This document shows positions 26,704 through 35,923 of a stretch of 64,000 nucleotides of DNA, in pieces (position 1 is the first letter of the stretch; each line of letters begins with the position of its first letter). The stretch covers positions 186,001-250,000 of the forward strand of contig CBDEVW010000006.1 of assembly GCA_965243755.1 (NCBI GenBank), given 5' to 3'. The notes under the pieces are model-generated. The model was not told where the DNA came from and did no database searches. It saw nothing but the letters and a program-made list of their open reading frames with translations. The translations under genes and the position numbers were made by a program. The stretch comes from JANSWY01 sp965243755. GTDB lineage: Bacteria; Bacteroidota; Bacteroidia; Cytophagales; Cyclobacteriaceae.

Positions 26704-26740
26704 AGAAAAAAAGGTGTCCATTATAGACACCTCCTTTTTC
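26704..26740 (-). terminator. Rho-independent terminator, usable in both directions
   Basis: Stem AGGTGTC (26712-26718), loop CATTATA, GACACCT (26726-26732). On the minus strand it is followed by a T-run (complement of the A-run at 26704-26711), fitting the end of the barrel gene at 26762. On the plus strand CCTTTTTC follows, so it can also stop the receptor operon. Confidence 0.8.
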
Positions 26741-26761
26741 TTTATTGATGTTGATTGAAAT

Positions 26762-27313
26762 TTAGAATGCAAAACCAATTGCAAAATGTAGCTCCGGACT
26801 GAAACCTTCAAATAAATCTTCACTATCGAAGTTATCCGAAGAGCCTTCTTTTACTTTAATGTTAAAGTCTGAGTATTTACCTCCAAATGCAAGGTCTATG
26901 ATGAAGTTTTCATTTTTTCCCATCAACCATTGCATACCTGCTTTAGCACCACCTCTGTAGGCATTTAATCTGCCTTTAAATTCAGAATCTTTATCCTCCA
27001 GAGTAAGACCATTGTACTTCATAAACGGGGCTACATAGAATCCTTCAATTGCATTGCCACCTACATAAAAGCGTACTTCAGGTACCAAACCTAATCCCGA
27101 GAAGGAATTACCACTATTGCTAAAGCTGAAATAAGAAAGGCCCAATTGGGCAGACATAGAATCATTAAGCTTTCTTTCGTAATTGATCTTGCCAAGTCCG
27201 AAAAGAAGACCCAATGGGTTTGCTTTGAATGAGTTGTTTTTATCTCCATCCTGAGCGTGAACAGTTGCTGATCCTAAAATGATTAGTGCAAATAAAAAAG
27301 TGAGTTTTTTCAT
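26762..27313 (-). CDS. Small outer-membrane beta-barrel protein
   Basis: 183 residues with signal peptide (ends TVHAQ). The mature part shows eight-strand barrel texture: NPLGLLFGLGKINYERKL, LGLSYFSFSN, PEVRFYVGG, YVAPFMKYNG, LNAYRGGAKAGMQWLMG, and a C-terminal FAIGFAF-type strand ending in F. It resembles the protein at 361-906 in length and opening (NPLQLFVFNITNLEYERG versus NPLGLLFGLGKINYERK), so the two are probably distant paralogues. It separates the two TonB loci and is on the opposite strand. Confidence 0.72.
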   Translation of the reverse strand: MKKLTFLFALIILGSATVHAQDGDKNNSFKANPLGLLFGLGKINYERKLNDSMSAQLGLSYFSFSNSGNSFSGLGLVPEVRFYVGGNAIEGFYVAPFMKYNGLTLEDKDSEFKGRLNAYRGGAKAGMQWLMGKNENFIIDLAFGGKYSDFNIKVKEGSSDNFDSEDLFEGFSPELHFAIGFAF

Positions 27314-27755
27314 GTGTGATAATAAGTTTTATGTTTCGAAGGCCGATGTTACAAAACGTATGCCAAAAATTAAATTTGTTCTATGATTAATTCTAAAATA
27401 AAATAAAAAAAAAGTATTTACTGCCTTCATTAAATCTATAGACACCATTAATATAATTATGGTTTGTGCCACCTGAAGGATTAGTTATTTCATCAATCGT
27501 CGCTGCGAGAACAATTAAATGTTTTCAAATTAAGCAGATTTCAAGTCAATAACCTGTAGTTTTGCGGGCGCAATCAATTGCTGAATTCAGTAATTGTAAA
27601 ACAGGAATAAAACAGCATTAGTCTTGAATGATCTCAGTTCTGGCAGAGGGCGTACCGCACGACCAGTAAATTGCCCAATCAACACAAAAGCATTTCAGAA
27701 TAAAATAATATCAAAAAACTTTAGGGAAATTTTATCCCAAAATGTATTTGCTACT
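27314..27755. other. Upstream region of the second TonB-receptor locus
   Basis: AT-rich, no gene seen. TAGTTTTG at 27557-27564 matches the -7 consensus TAnnTTTG, about 190 bp before the chosen receptor start; no good -33 TTG is at the right distance. The receptor frame is open from 27624, so a longer N-terminus is possible. No FecR or sigma gene precedes this receptor, unlike the first locus. Confidence 0.4.
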
Positions 27756-30434
27756 ATGAGCAGAATATGTATCATGCTTGTTGCGATATTAGCCACAAGT
27801 CTACACACTTACGCACAATCCGGATCTCAACAGAAGATTGAATTAACCACTGCAGGTCAAACTTATGTCTCTCTTATAGAGACTTTGAAGGAAACCTATC
27901 AGCTAAGAATTTATTATAAACAGGAGTTTTTCTCAGATGAGGTTGTTCAGAGAGACTACAAAGGACAATCTGTGCTTGCTGTTTTACAGGACATAGCCGA
28001 ACTAAGGGAATTGGATTTGGTGTCACCTGATTCAAGAACATTCTTTTTCACCTATAAGGGAAATGCACAAACAGTACAGGTGGCTGACAATGCCTCATCA
28101 TCACACGATGATGATATTGTCATTGAATCTTCCAAAGGCTTGAAAAAGCAGGTTTGTACCCTGTCAGGGGTGGTAACTGATGCTAAAGATGGATTGCCGA
28201 TAATTGGAGGATATGTGACCAATGAAGATAAATCAATTGGGACAGTAACTGATGTGGAAGGTAACTTTCAGTTAAACCTGGCTGCCGGCCGACACAAACT
28301 TATCATCTCTGCCTTGGGGTATGTAGATGAAGTGAAGACAATAAATATATCCTACGATGGACGACTCAACGTCGAACTATTTGAGAGTGTCATCAAGCTT
28401 AGTGATATTGTAATTACTGCAGAGAGGGACAATGAAAATGTGTTGAATACCAAGATGGGAGCAGATATCATGAGCATCGATGCATTGAAGAAGTTGCCAT
28501 CTCTAATGGGAGAGGCTGATGTAGTGAAATCCGTGGAGCTTTTACCAGGAGTAACTTCGGTAGGAGAAGGATCGCAGGGTTTTAACGTTCGTGGAGGAGG
28601 ATCTGATCAAAACCTTGTTCTCCTGAACGGGAGTCCGGTGTTTAATTACTCGCACTTCTTAGGTTTCTTCTCAGCATTTAACCCTGATGTTGTGAGAGAT
28701 GTAGGATTCTATCGCGGGTATATCCCAGCTGAGTATGGGGGAAGAATATCTTCAGTGCTTGACATCTCCTTAAGAGACGGGAATTACAAAAAGTTTTCTG
28801 GCAAAGGAGGAATTAGCCTGGCAAATAGTTCGGTGTTGATTGAAGGGCCAATTGAAAAAGATTCAACTTCCTTTTATCTCGCTGCAAGGGGAACCTACAG
28901 CGACTGGCTACTGAACAGTTTTAATAATCCCAATGTACAGGCTAGTAGTGCCAATTTCTACGATATTAATGCTAAAATCACCCACAAAATAGATTGGTCA
29001 AAACAAATTTCAGCAAATTATTACCTCAGTCAGGATAAGTTCAATTTCCTCAATGATACCATTTACAATTGGGAAACAATGGCGGTAAACCTGGAGTATC
29101 AACAAGCCATAAGTTCGAGGCTGTCCTTGCAATCCACCATTAATAAAAGCAGGTATAGCTATTTAGTTCAGGAAAAAGATCCGGAACTTGCATTTGATCT
29201 TGAATACGAGATTGATTACATGGTAAGTAACCATCATGTGTCATATGATCATCCAATGTTTTCTGCTACCGCTGGTATCGAAGGCACATATTATGACATT
29301 AACCGGGGAGAGATGACTGGTGGCGAAGAGTCGCAGGTAAACGACTTCTCCATTGCCAAATCCAAAGCCCTTGATTTAGGTGCCTTTGTGCAGGCTGAGA
29401 CCCAACAAATAGGCAAATTCAGATTTTCCGGTGGTTTGAGGTTATCAAATTTCACTAAAATTGGTACAGAAACAATCTATAAATACGACCCACAGCAACC
29501 TAAGTCTTCTAATTCTATAGTAGATTCTCTTGATGTGAACGGAAAGAAAGAAAAAACATACTTTGGTCTGGAACCAAGGTTTGGACTAACATACGTGTTA
29601 TCCGACAAATCTTCTTTTAAGCTCAGCTACACCAGAACATACCAATACATTCACTTATTAAGCAATACTACATCCATTACTCCACTGGATATTTGGGAAA
29701 TCTCGGGATATCATATTAAACCACAGATTGGTAACCAATACTCAGCCGGAATCTATCAAAACTTTAAAAACAACATGTTTGAGACATCTGTAGAGGTGTA
29801 CTTCAAACAACTGGATAATGTACTTGACTATAAGAATGGAGCCAGCCTGATATTAAACCCAAGAATCGAGCAGGATCTTCTCCAGGGTGTTGGAGCTGCG
29901 TATGGAACGGAATTTTACGCTAAGAAGAATACTGGAAAACTAACAGGGTGGGTTTCTTATACCTACTCCAGATCATTTATTAAAATGGATTCTGAACACG
30001 CGGAAGAGAGAATTAGCAGAGGCAATTACTTTCCATCAAACTTTGATAAGCCACATAATTTCAAGCTTTTTGGTAGTTACAAATTTAATCATAGGGTTAC
30101 CTTCAACTGGAATTTTCAGTATAGCACAGGAAGACCAATCACTGTTCCATTATCGAAGTATGAAATTGATGGGGTGATCATCAAGAATTTTTCAGAGAGA
30201 AATCAATACAGAATACCAGATTATCACAGACTGGATGTTGCTGTTGATATTTTCCCTAATCACAGAATTGAAAAAGTATTTGAAAGTTACTGGACTATAG
30301 GATTGTACAATGTTTATTTCAGGGAAAATGCCTACTCAGTATTTTTTGAAGATTCAGGAACTGATCCATTGGCCAAGCAACTAAGTGTACTTGGTGCAAT
30401 GTTCCCATCTGTAAGCTACAATTTTAAATTTTAA
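27756..30434 (+). CDS. TonB-dependent outer-membrane receptor, second copy
   Basis: 892 residues from the ATG at 27756 (MSRICIMLVAILATSLHTYAQ), chosen because it gives a proper signal peptide; an ATG at 27624 would add 44 residues. Domain order is STN-like (about 28-105), carboxypeptidase-regulatory-like (about 132-215, LSGVVTDAKDGLPIIGGYV), plug with FNVRGGGSDQNLVLLNG and YGGRISSVLDISLRDGN, then barrel ending VSYNFKF. It is clearly homologous to the receptor at 23085 in the plug. It begins a four-gene run with tiny gaps. Confidence 0.9.
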   Translation: MSRICIMLVAILATSLHTYAQSGSQQKIELTTAGQTYVSLIETLKETYQLRIYYKQEFFSDEVVQRDYKGQSVLAVLQDIAELRELDLVSPDSRTFFFTYKGNAQTVQVADNASSSHDDDIVIESSKGLKKQVCTLSGVVTDAKDGLPIIGGYVTNEDKSIGTVTDVEGNFQLNLAAGRHKLIISALGYVDEVKTINISYDGRLNVELFESVIKLSDIVITAERDNENVLNTKMGADIMSIDALKKLPSLMGEADVVKSVELLPGVTSVGEGSQGFNVRGGGSDQNLVLLNGSPVFNYSHFLGFFSAFNPDVVRDVGFYRGYIPAEYGGRISSVLDISLRDGNYKKFSGKGGISLANSSVLIEGPIEKDSTSFYLAARGTYSDWLLNSFNNPNVQASSANFYDINAKITHKIDWSKQISANYYLSQDKFNFLNDTIYNWETMAVNLEYQQAISSRLSLQSTINKSRYSYLVQEKDPELAFDLEYEIDYMVSNHHVSYDHPMFSATAGIEGTYYDINRGEMTGGEESQVNDFSIAKSKALDLGAFVQAETQQIGKFRFSGGLRLSNFTKIGTETIYKYDPQQPKSSNSIVDSLDVNGKKEKTYFGLEPRFGLTYVLSDKSSFKLSYTRTYQYIHLLSNTTSITPLDIWEISGYHIKPQIGNQYSAGIYQNFKNNMFETSVEVYFKQLDNVLDYKNGASLILNPRIEQDLLQGVGAAYGTEFYAKKNTGKLTGWVSYTYSRSFIKMDSEHAEERISRGNYFPSNFDKPHNFKLFGSYKFNHRVTFNWNFQYSTGRPITVPLSKYEIDGVIIKNFSERNQYRIPDYHRLDVAVDIFPNHRIEKVFESYWTIGLYNVYFRENAYSVFFEDSGTDPLAKQLSVLGAMFPSVSYNFKF

Positions 30435-30439
30435 ATTAG

Positions 30440-32119
30440 ATGTCTCGAGAATTTATAGCGATACTAATCATTGCATTGATTTTATTTCAATGCGATTTTG
30501 AGGAAACAAATCAGGTTGATTTAAGGCCTGCTGTTCCTTCTGTGACAAACATTAAAATTTCCGATATTGATAATAGTAATACTTCCAGTGATTTAACGGT
30601 TACATTCACGGAACCAACCGACAAATCCGTAATTGCCGAGTATCAGTTGGTAATTGTTCCGATTGCCGGATTTGAAGAAATCACCCTCGAAATTGTTCGA
30701 AGAAATGATAAGGGTAATTATTTTAAAATTCCTGTCGGTAGAGCAGAAGAGCATGTGCGATTATCGGATGACGTCAAAGATTTATTTGGCAATGCATTGA
30801 TAGAAGAGACTAACTACATCGCATTTGTACTCTCTATTTCCGCTGACAATGGATATAATGATAAGCTATCGTCCAATTCAAATGTATTTAAACTAAGCCG
30901 ATTTGCTACAGCAGTTAGCAATATCTCCTTACTTGATGTGGGCAACACCAATTCTCCATCAGACTTGAGGGTTGAGTTTTCAGAACCTGTGAATAACACA
31001 TCTATATTGGAATATAGACTTTTGGTAACGGCCAGGGATTTTATGTTAACTCCCGAGGTTGCGATACAGGCAGAAGAGGGTGAGTACATATCTTTTGAGA
31101 AGGGATCGGGTGAATACGCTAAAGAGCTACCTGATAATCTTCAAACAATTGATGGAGTAAACATAAGGGAGGAAAATGAGTTGGCTTTACATATTCTATC
31201 TATACCTGATGGCGTAGCAGCGAATGAGAGCAGCTTGTCACAAGCAGTAGGTTTTACGCTGAAAAACGAGAGTTTTATCAAAACCATTAGTACCAATTTT
31301 AATGGTAACGGAGGAATAATTATAGCGAACAATGGAGAGATTCTGGTTACTAACCTGGGCTCTGTAAATTCACCACAAGGACAGGGAATTACGATCTTTG
31401 ATCCAGTTTCTCAGACAATTGAAAAAATACCTACGTCTTTCAGAGGTGGATTTGGCGGAGCTGCTGAGGGGGATGGTGTTTTTTTCGCATCAGCAAAGGA
31501 ACCAATTGTTTTGTATTATGACCTGATAGCAGACGAATTGGAAATATTTTATTCCAGCCCAGGCACAGGACCCAAATTGGAGACAGCAACTGATGTTGCC
31601 ATTCTGAACGGATCTAAATTTGTGGCAGCATGCAATGGGGTATATAATTTGGCAGAGAGTGCATTTAATGACAATATCGAAATAAGGCCAGTACAGACAG
31701 TAGGACTGAGCTGTCCGGTAAACCTTGAATTTAATGGACAGGGTCATGCATTTATTTTGAATAGACAGAGTAATACCATTCAGTATACACCCACATTCTT
31801 TCAGGATGGCAGTACCACCACGCTGGTGACGTTTCCGGATCTGGTGACGTCAATTTCATTTTCTCTTGAAAGAGACCGTTTGTATGCAATTACTGAAGCA
31901 GGAAAACTGTATGAGGTTAATTACAGGACCAAAACCTATGAACTGATCGCGGGAAGTGATGGTGCAATACAGGATGGAGCAGCCTTGCAGGCAGGCATAT
32001 TACGACCTCACTACCTTGCGGTAAGTGATGCTGACGATGCAATTTATTTTACCGATTGGGCTTCCGACGAGGGATCAATACAAAATGTGGTTTTAAAGAA
32101 ATTTGAATTTAAGAGATGA
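30440..32119 (+). CDS. Lipoprotein with two Ig-like repeats and a beta-propeller
   Basis: 559 residues. Lipoprotein signal with cysteine 18 (ILILFQC). Two repeated domains follow, each starting with a D-x-x-N-(S/T)-N-x-x-S-D-L-x-V-x-F-x-E-P block, at about residues 34-140 and 155-265. From about 280 to the end there is an NHL/SGL-type propeller (GGIIIANNGEILVTNLG, YAITEAGKLYEVN, LQAGILRPHYLAVSDADD). It is likely surface exposed and binding the receptor's substrate. The stop overlaps the DUF4249 start (ATGA). Confidence 0.65.
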   Translation: MSREFIAILIIALILFQCDFEETNQVDLRPAVPSVTNIKISDIDNSNTSSDLTVTFTEPTDKSVIAEYQLVIVPIAGFEEITLEIVRRNDKGNYFKIPVGRAEEHVRLSDDVKDLFGNALIEETNYIAFVLSISADNGYNDKLSSNSNVFKLSRFATAVSNISLLDVGNTNSPSDLRVEFSEPVNNTSILEYRLLVTARDFMLTPEVAIQAEEGEYISFEKGSGEYAKELPDNLQTIDGVNIREENELALHILSIPDGVAANESSLSQAVGFTLKNESFIKTISTNFNGNGGIIIANNGEILVTNLGSVNSPQGQGITIFDPVSQTIEKIPTSFRGGFGGAAEGDGVFFASAKEPIVLYYDLIADELEIFYSSPGTGPKLETATDVAILNGSKFVAACNGVYNLAESAFNDNIEIRPVQTVGLSCPVNLEFNGQGHAFILNRQSNTIQYTPTFFQDGSTTTLVTFPDLVTSISFSLERDRLYAITEAGKLYEVNYRTKTYELIAGSDGAIQDGAALQAGILRPHYLAVSDADDAIYFTDWASDEGSIQNVVLKKFEFKR

Positions 32120-33238
32120 GTTTATTGAATATGAACAGATCAAGATGGGGGGTGATCGGAATAATAGTATTAGTGATTTCGATCTACGGCTGTGTATCCG
32201 TAATTAGTTTTGAGGTTAATGAAGATGATGAAAACCAATTAGTCCATCCAGGGTGAAATCACCACAAAGCCTGGTCCGTATTCTGTAGAAATCTATAAGA
32301 CTGTTCCGTTTTTTGACCCTATTTCAAATACCAGTTCCACAAAGGTAAATGATGCTATTGTTACCATTTACGATTTGGAGGGTGCTTTTGAACAGTTGGA
32401 ACTGACTGAAAACGGAAGATATCAAACCAGCCCCACAGGTATTCAGGGGATCATTGGTCACAGCTATTTTATTTCCGTAGAACTTGATGGAGAAGTTTAT
32501 CAGTCATCAGTCCAGGAAATAAAGCCGGTACCTGAAATTGACTCCATTTCATATAAAGTTTCGTACCTACCGGAGACTAATGAGCTTACCGGAGTAATCA
32601 CCAATAAACCATATGTAGATGTGCTTGTTAATTTTCAGGATTTTCCTGATCGTGGTAACTATTATTTATGGAAATGGAACGGAACTGCTCAAAGAAGAAC
32701 ATTCCCTGAAAATTTCACCATAAGAGTAAATGGAACGCCAACGATCTCACCACTTGGATGTGCCAATGTTGATAACCCTCAACCTTGCAGTTGCTGTGAA
32801 TGCTGGGTGAATAAAAGTACAAAAAACCCACTTAGTGTTTATAGTGATCAATATACAAACGGTAGTTACATTTCTAACAGAAAAGCCTTTAGCATACCAG
32901 CAGTGGCCGATTACTTTGATGTAAAATTTTTATTGCGTGTACAACAGTATTCATTGAATGAGGACGTTTATAACTTTTGGAATCAAATAGAAAAGCAAAC
33001 CACCTCTCAGAGTTCGTTATTTGCAGTGCCTTCTTCAGAGGTGGCTGGAAATATTAGAAACATCAATAATGATAGTGAGTTGGTATGGGGAACATTCAGT
33101 GCTTCCGCAATTGAAACTACAGAAGTTTATATTGATAAAAATGAATTAGGAGTAAGAATTCCATCGGACAGCATACCCAACAGTTGTTTAGTTCTTTCCA
33201 ACAGTACAAATCAAAAACCAGCATTTTGGGAATTTTAA
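32116..33238 (+). pseudogene. DUF4249 lipoprotein gene with a one-base frameshift
   Basis: The ATG at 32116 (overlapping the previous stop) opens a lipoprotein signal (MSLLNMNRSRWGVIG...ISIYGC), then ENQLV and a premature stop at 32254-32256. One extra base near 32245 puts the sequence into the frame that reads IQGEITTKPGPYSVEIYKT and stays open to 33238, with the full DUF4249 body, including a cysteine cluster (CSCCECW). Without the shift it would be one intact protein of about 373 residues. Either a real mutation, a sequencing error, or recoding; no slippery run is visible. The gene after it starts 2 bp later. Confidence 0.7.
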
Positions 33239-33240
33239 TT

Positions 33241-35430
33241 ATGAAGAAATTAGCAATTATATCAACCCTGGTATTGATTTTTACGGGGAGACTGGATGCA
33301 CAGGATGTAAGAATATCAACAGACAGAGAATTCTACTACCAGGGAGAAAACATTTTGGTTGAAGCCTACTCGTTGGGGGATGCACCACAAGATATTACCG
33401 AGAACCTGTACCTGGTAAATGAGGCAGGAAAATTAGTCACTTCATTTCAGTTTCTTGTAAGAAATGGATATGGAAAAGCCATCATTCCAACAAGTCCGAA
33501 AATGGATGATGGATACTACCAATTATCTTTTAAGCATCATAATGAATTGAGCAGAAAAGGTATTTATATAGGGTCGGATCCCAAAACCCCAAAATATGCT
33601 TTTCAGGATGATGTTAGAATAGCACCGGAGGGGAATAAAGTTACCTGTGGCTGTATAACCCGCTTCTCAGTTCAATCTACAGCAGGAGATAGCCTTTTTA
33701 TTGGTGATATTACAGGTACATTAAATACCCGATTGAAGACTGACGAACTGGGTTACGGATCTTTTGTTTACAGTGTACCCGTTGATACCAATAGAATTTC
33801 ATTTGAGGTAGTTAATGGAAGGGATACTACAGTTGTGAATCTGGCCGACCTGGCAGGGTACACCGGTTATTGTATTCAAACAGCGCTCAATTTGGAAAAA
33901 CAGGAGTTGGAAATGAGCCTCTCATTGAATGACTCACTTAAAACAGGCGGGTCGCTTACCATTTTAGTTGAGAGAGGTGATCAGAAGATAAAAGAACAGG
34001 TTGACCTTCATTCAGTTAGAAAAAGACTGGTGGAAATCCCATTATCCATGTTGAACGAAGGATTGTGGAAACTGTCAGTAACAGATGATCAATCTGGAGA
34101 GATACGCTATCAAAGAGTAATTTATGTGCCGGATTATTCCAGGGGGAATGTAAATGTGCACTTGAGTAAAACAGCAATTACGCCCAGGGAGAAGTTGAAT
34201 ATAAATATTAAGAAAAGATTTCAGGGCAATGTGAGCGGTTCTCTGAGGGTTGTAAATGCAAACTTCATCGATCCCTCCGCACTCTATTCACGAAACATAT
34301 TAGCACAGGCTATTTTACCATCGTCGTTGGTTGATGAGATTCCTGATATTGGTTATTATCTAAATGATGGAGATCATAATGGAATCAACACCGCCCTTCT
34401 ATTTTATAAAGGTGAAGTGAAAAGGGATATTGAGCAAGTAAAATATGAGCGGTTTGCTTCCATCTCTTTGCTATTAAAAGATACCACTAACAGGCCTGAT
34501 TTAATCTCTTTTTTCAACCCCTCTACAAATGTTTTGTTTGAGGTGCCTGTTGGTACGGAAAATCGAATTGACTACACCTTGTATAATCGGTTCATTGGTT
34601 CGCTAAAATTTTATTATCAGGGATACCTGGAGGGACGTAAAGTTGACATGAACATGGAGCTGGATAAGCAGACACCTTCGTTTAATAGCTTTAAACCGGT
34701 TTTAGGAGAAATGTCCGCACTTAAACTGTTCCGGGATATTGGGAGAATTAACCAGTATTACCCTTCATTTTTACCGGCAAAAATAGCAAATATAAATGCC
34801 GAAATCCCATTGGATATTGAGAGGGACCTGAATGATTTTTACAAGTTTCAGACGGTGGAAGAAGCCGTAATGGAAGTCATGCCAGGTCTTGCTATGCGAA
34901 CAAGAAGAGGAAAACGTGTATTCAGGGTCTTTTCGGATGACGACAACAAATTTATTGAAGGGGGAGATCCACTGTTTATTGTCAATAATTACATGACCTT
35001 TGATCAGGAAAAAATTAAAAAGCTGGATCCTAAAAAATTCGTAAGATATGGGGTGGCTTATTCACATTCGAAGAGAAACCTGTATGGTAAGCTGGGTAAG
35101 TATGGTGTTGTAAAACTGGAAACGACAGAGATTTTGGAGGGATTTGAAGGCGAATTTATAGAGATCACCGGAGTGTCAACATATGAAGTTGGAGATAAGA
35201 TTGCAGTTTCAGGTAATGATGATGATTCAGCACCTTATTTTAATCCAATGGTGTACCATACATCCAATATTGAGTTTGATGGAAATGCTCAATACGAACA
35301 GACGCTTGAAATGATTCACAATGATTTACTGGGTGATTTTTACGTTATTTTTGAAGGGGTTTCAGAGGGCGGAGAGCCGGTCTTTTCTGTAGCTAAATAC
35401 ACTGCGCAATTAGAGAATGCTGCAGATTAA
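33241..35430 (+). CDS. Secreted MG2-like protein with C-terminal plug-like domain
   Basis: 729 residues from the ATG at 33241 (MKKLAIISTLVLIFTGRLDAQ, signal peptide); the open frame from 33184 overlaps the preceding gene. The N-terminal part has macroglobulin-like beta domains (STDREFYYQGENILVEAYS, 25-120). The C-terminal part (about 555-660) looks like a TonB-plug-like domain: GGDPLFIVNNYMTF, IKKLDPKKFVRYGV, YGKLGKYGVVKLET. This architecture is known in Bacteroidota next to TonB receptors, but no barrel follows. It ends the second receptor operon. Confidence 0.65.
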   Translation: MKKLAIISTLVLIFTGRLDAQDVRISTDREFYYQGENILVEAYSLGDAPQDITENLYLVNEAGKLVTSFQFLVRNGYGKAIIPTSPKMDDGYYQLSFKHHNELSRKGIYIGSDPKTPKYAFQDDVRIAPEGNKVTCGCITRFSVQSTAGDSLFIGDITGTLNTRLKTDELGYGSFVYSVPVDTNRISFEVVNGRDTTVVNLADLAGYTGYCIQTALNLEKQELEMSLSLNDSLKTGGSLTILVERGDQKIKEQVDLHSVRKRLVEIPLSMLNEGLWKLSVTDDQSGEIRYQRVIYVPDYSRGNVNVHLSKTAITPREKLNINIKKRFQGNVSGSLRVVNANFIDPSALYSRNILAQAILPSSLVDEIPDIGYYLNDGDHNGINTALLFYKGEVKRDIEQVKYERFASISLLLKDTTNRPDLISFFNPSTNVLFEVPVGTENRIDYTLYNRFIGSLKFYYQGYLEGRKVDMNMELDKQTPSFNSFKPVLGEMSALKLFRDIGRINQYYPSFLPAKIANINAEIPLDIERDLNDFYKFQTVEEAVMEVMPGLAMRTRRGKRVFRVFSDDDNKFIEGGDPLFIVNNYMTFDQEKIKKLDPKKFVRYGVAYSHSKRNLYGKLGKYGVVKLETTEILEGFEGEFIEITGVSTYEVGDKIAVSGNDDDSAPYFNPMVYHTSNIEFDGNAQYEQTLEMIHNDLLGDFYVIFEGVSEGGEPVFSVAKYTAQLENAAD

Positions 35431-35479
35431 ATACTTCATAAATTCATCAGAAAAATTTATTTAAAAAAAGCGTCTGAAA

Positions 35480-35512
35480 TTGTTTTTAAATTCAATAAAA
35501 ATTCTAGATTTG
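35480..35512 (+). promoter_or_regulatory. Promoter of the tRNA-Pro gene
   Basis: TTG at 35480-35482, 22-bp spacer, TAGATTTG at 35505-35512 (TAnnTTTG). Start of transcription is expected near 35517, about 50 bases before the tRNA. The match to the phylum consensus is complete. Confidence 0.7.
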
Positions 35513-35568
35513 CACTCCCATTCGGAAGCAGTCTGAATGAAAGCATTACAAAAGGAAAAGAAATTGTT

Positions 35569-35643
35569 CGGGGTGTAGCACAGTCCGGTTAGTGTACCTG
35601 GTTTGGGACCAGGGGGTCGCAGGTTCGAATCCTGCCACCCCGA
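35569..35643 (+). tRNA. tRNA-Pro, anticodon TGG
   Basis: A 75-base cloverleaf: acceptor CGGGGTG (35569-35575) pairs with CACCCCG (35636-35642), discriminator A. Anticodon stem CCTGG/CCAGG encloses the loop TTTGGGA with anticodon TGG at 35604-35606. The T-loop is GTTCGAATC in canonical form. CCA is not encoded (CGA follows). It has its own promoter upstream and terminator downstream. Confidence 0.96.
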
Positions 35644-35650
35644 CGAACTT

Positions 35651-35687
35651 AAAGGGAAGATTGAATATTCAGTCTTCCCTTTTTTTA
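35651..35687 (+). terminator. Terminator of tRNA-Pro
   Basis: AAAGGGAAGA (35651-35660) pairs with TCTTCCCTTT; the connecting stretch is itself nearly self-complementary (TGAATATTCA), giving a long hairpin followed by a run of seven T. Confidence 0.85.
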
Positions 35688-35736
35688 TTTTCTGCAAGCG
35701 AGGAACCTGCGACAAGTCGCAGCACTGGCCGTGCGC

Positions 35737-35762
35737 GTTCGAATCCTGCCACCCCAACGAAC
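35737..35762 (+). repeat. Duplicated 3' end of tRNA-Pro
   Basis: 26 bases matching 35623-35648 of the tRNA (T-arm, acceptor 3' strand and the following CGAAC) with one mismatch (CCCCAACG versus CCCCGACG). No matching 5' acceptor strand lies upstream, so it cannot fold as a tRNA. It is either a remnant of a second tRNA gene or an attachment-site-like duplication 114 bp away. Confidence 0.8.
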
Positions 35763-35769
35763 AAATATG

Positions 35770-35797
35770 AGCTGACGGGCAATGGTCAGCTTTTTTT
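35770..35797 (+). terminator. Second terminator after the tRNA fragment
   Basis: AGCTGAC (35770-35776), loop GGGCAATG, GTCAGCT (35785-35791), then seven T. Its position just after the tRNA remnant mirrors the terminator of the intact tRNA. Confidence 0.8.
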
Positions 35798-35923
35798 ATA
35801 TATGCAATAAGCAGTCATGAAATCGCATAGCTTGCAATAAATCACATTTGGCAGATTACTTAATAATTAAACCATCAAAAATGTCTGCACATAAATTAGA
35901 GCTCCGGAGTTAATCAAGTATCA

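Noticed and set aside
35700..35760. Second functional tRNA gene
   Set aside because: Only the 3' half matches. The 5' acceptor strand, D-arm and anticodon arm cannot be found.
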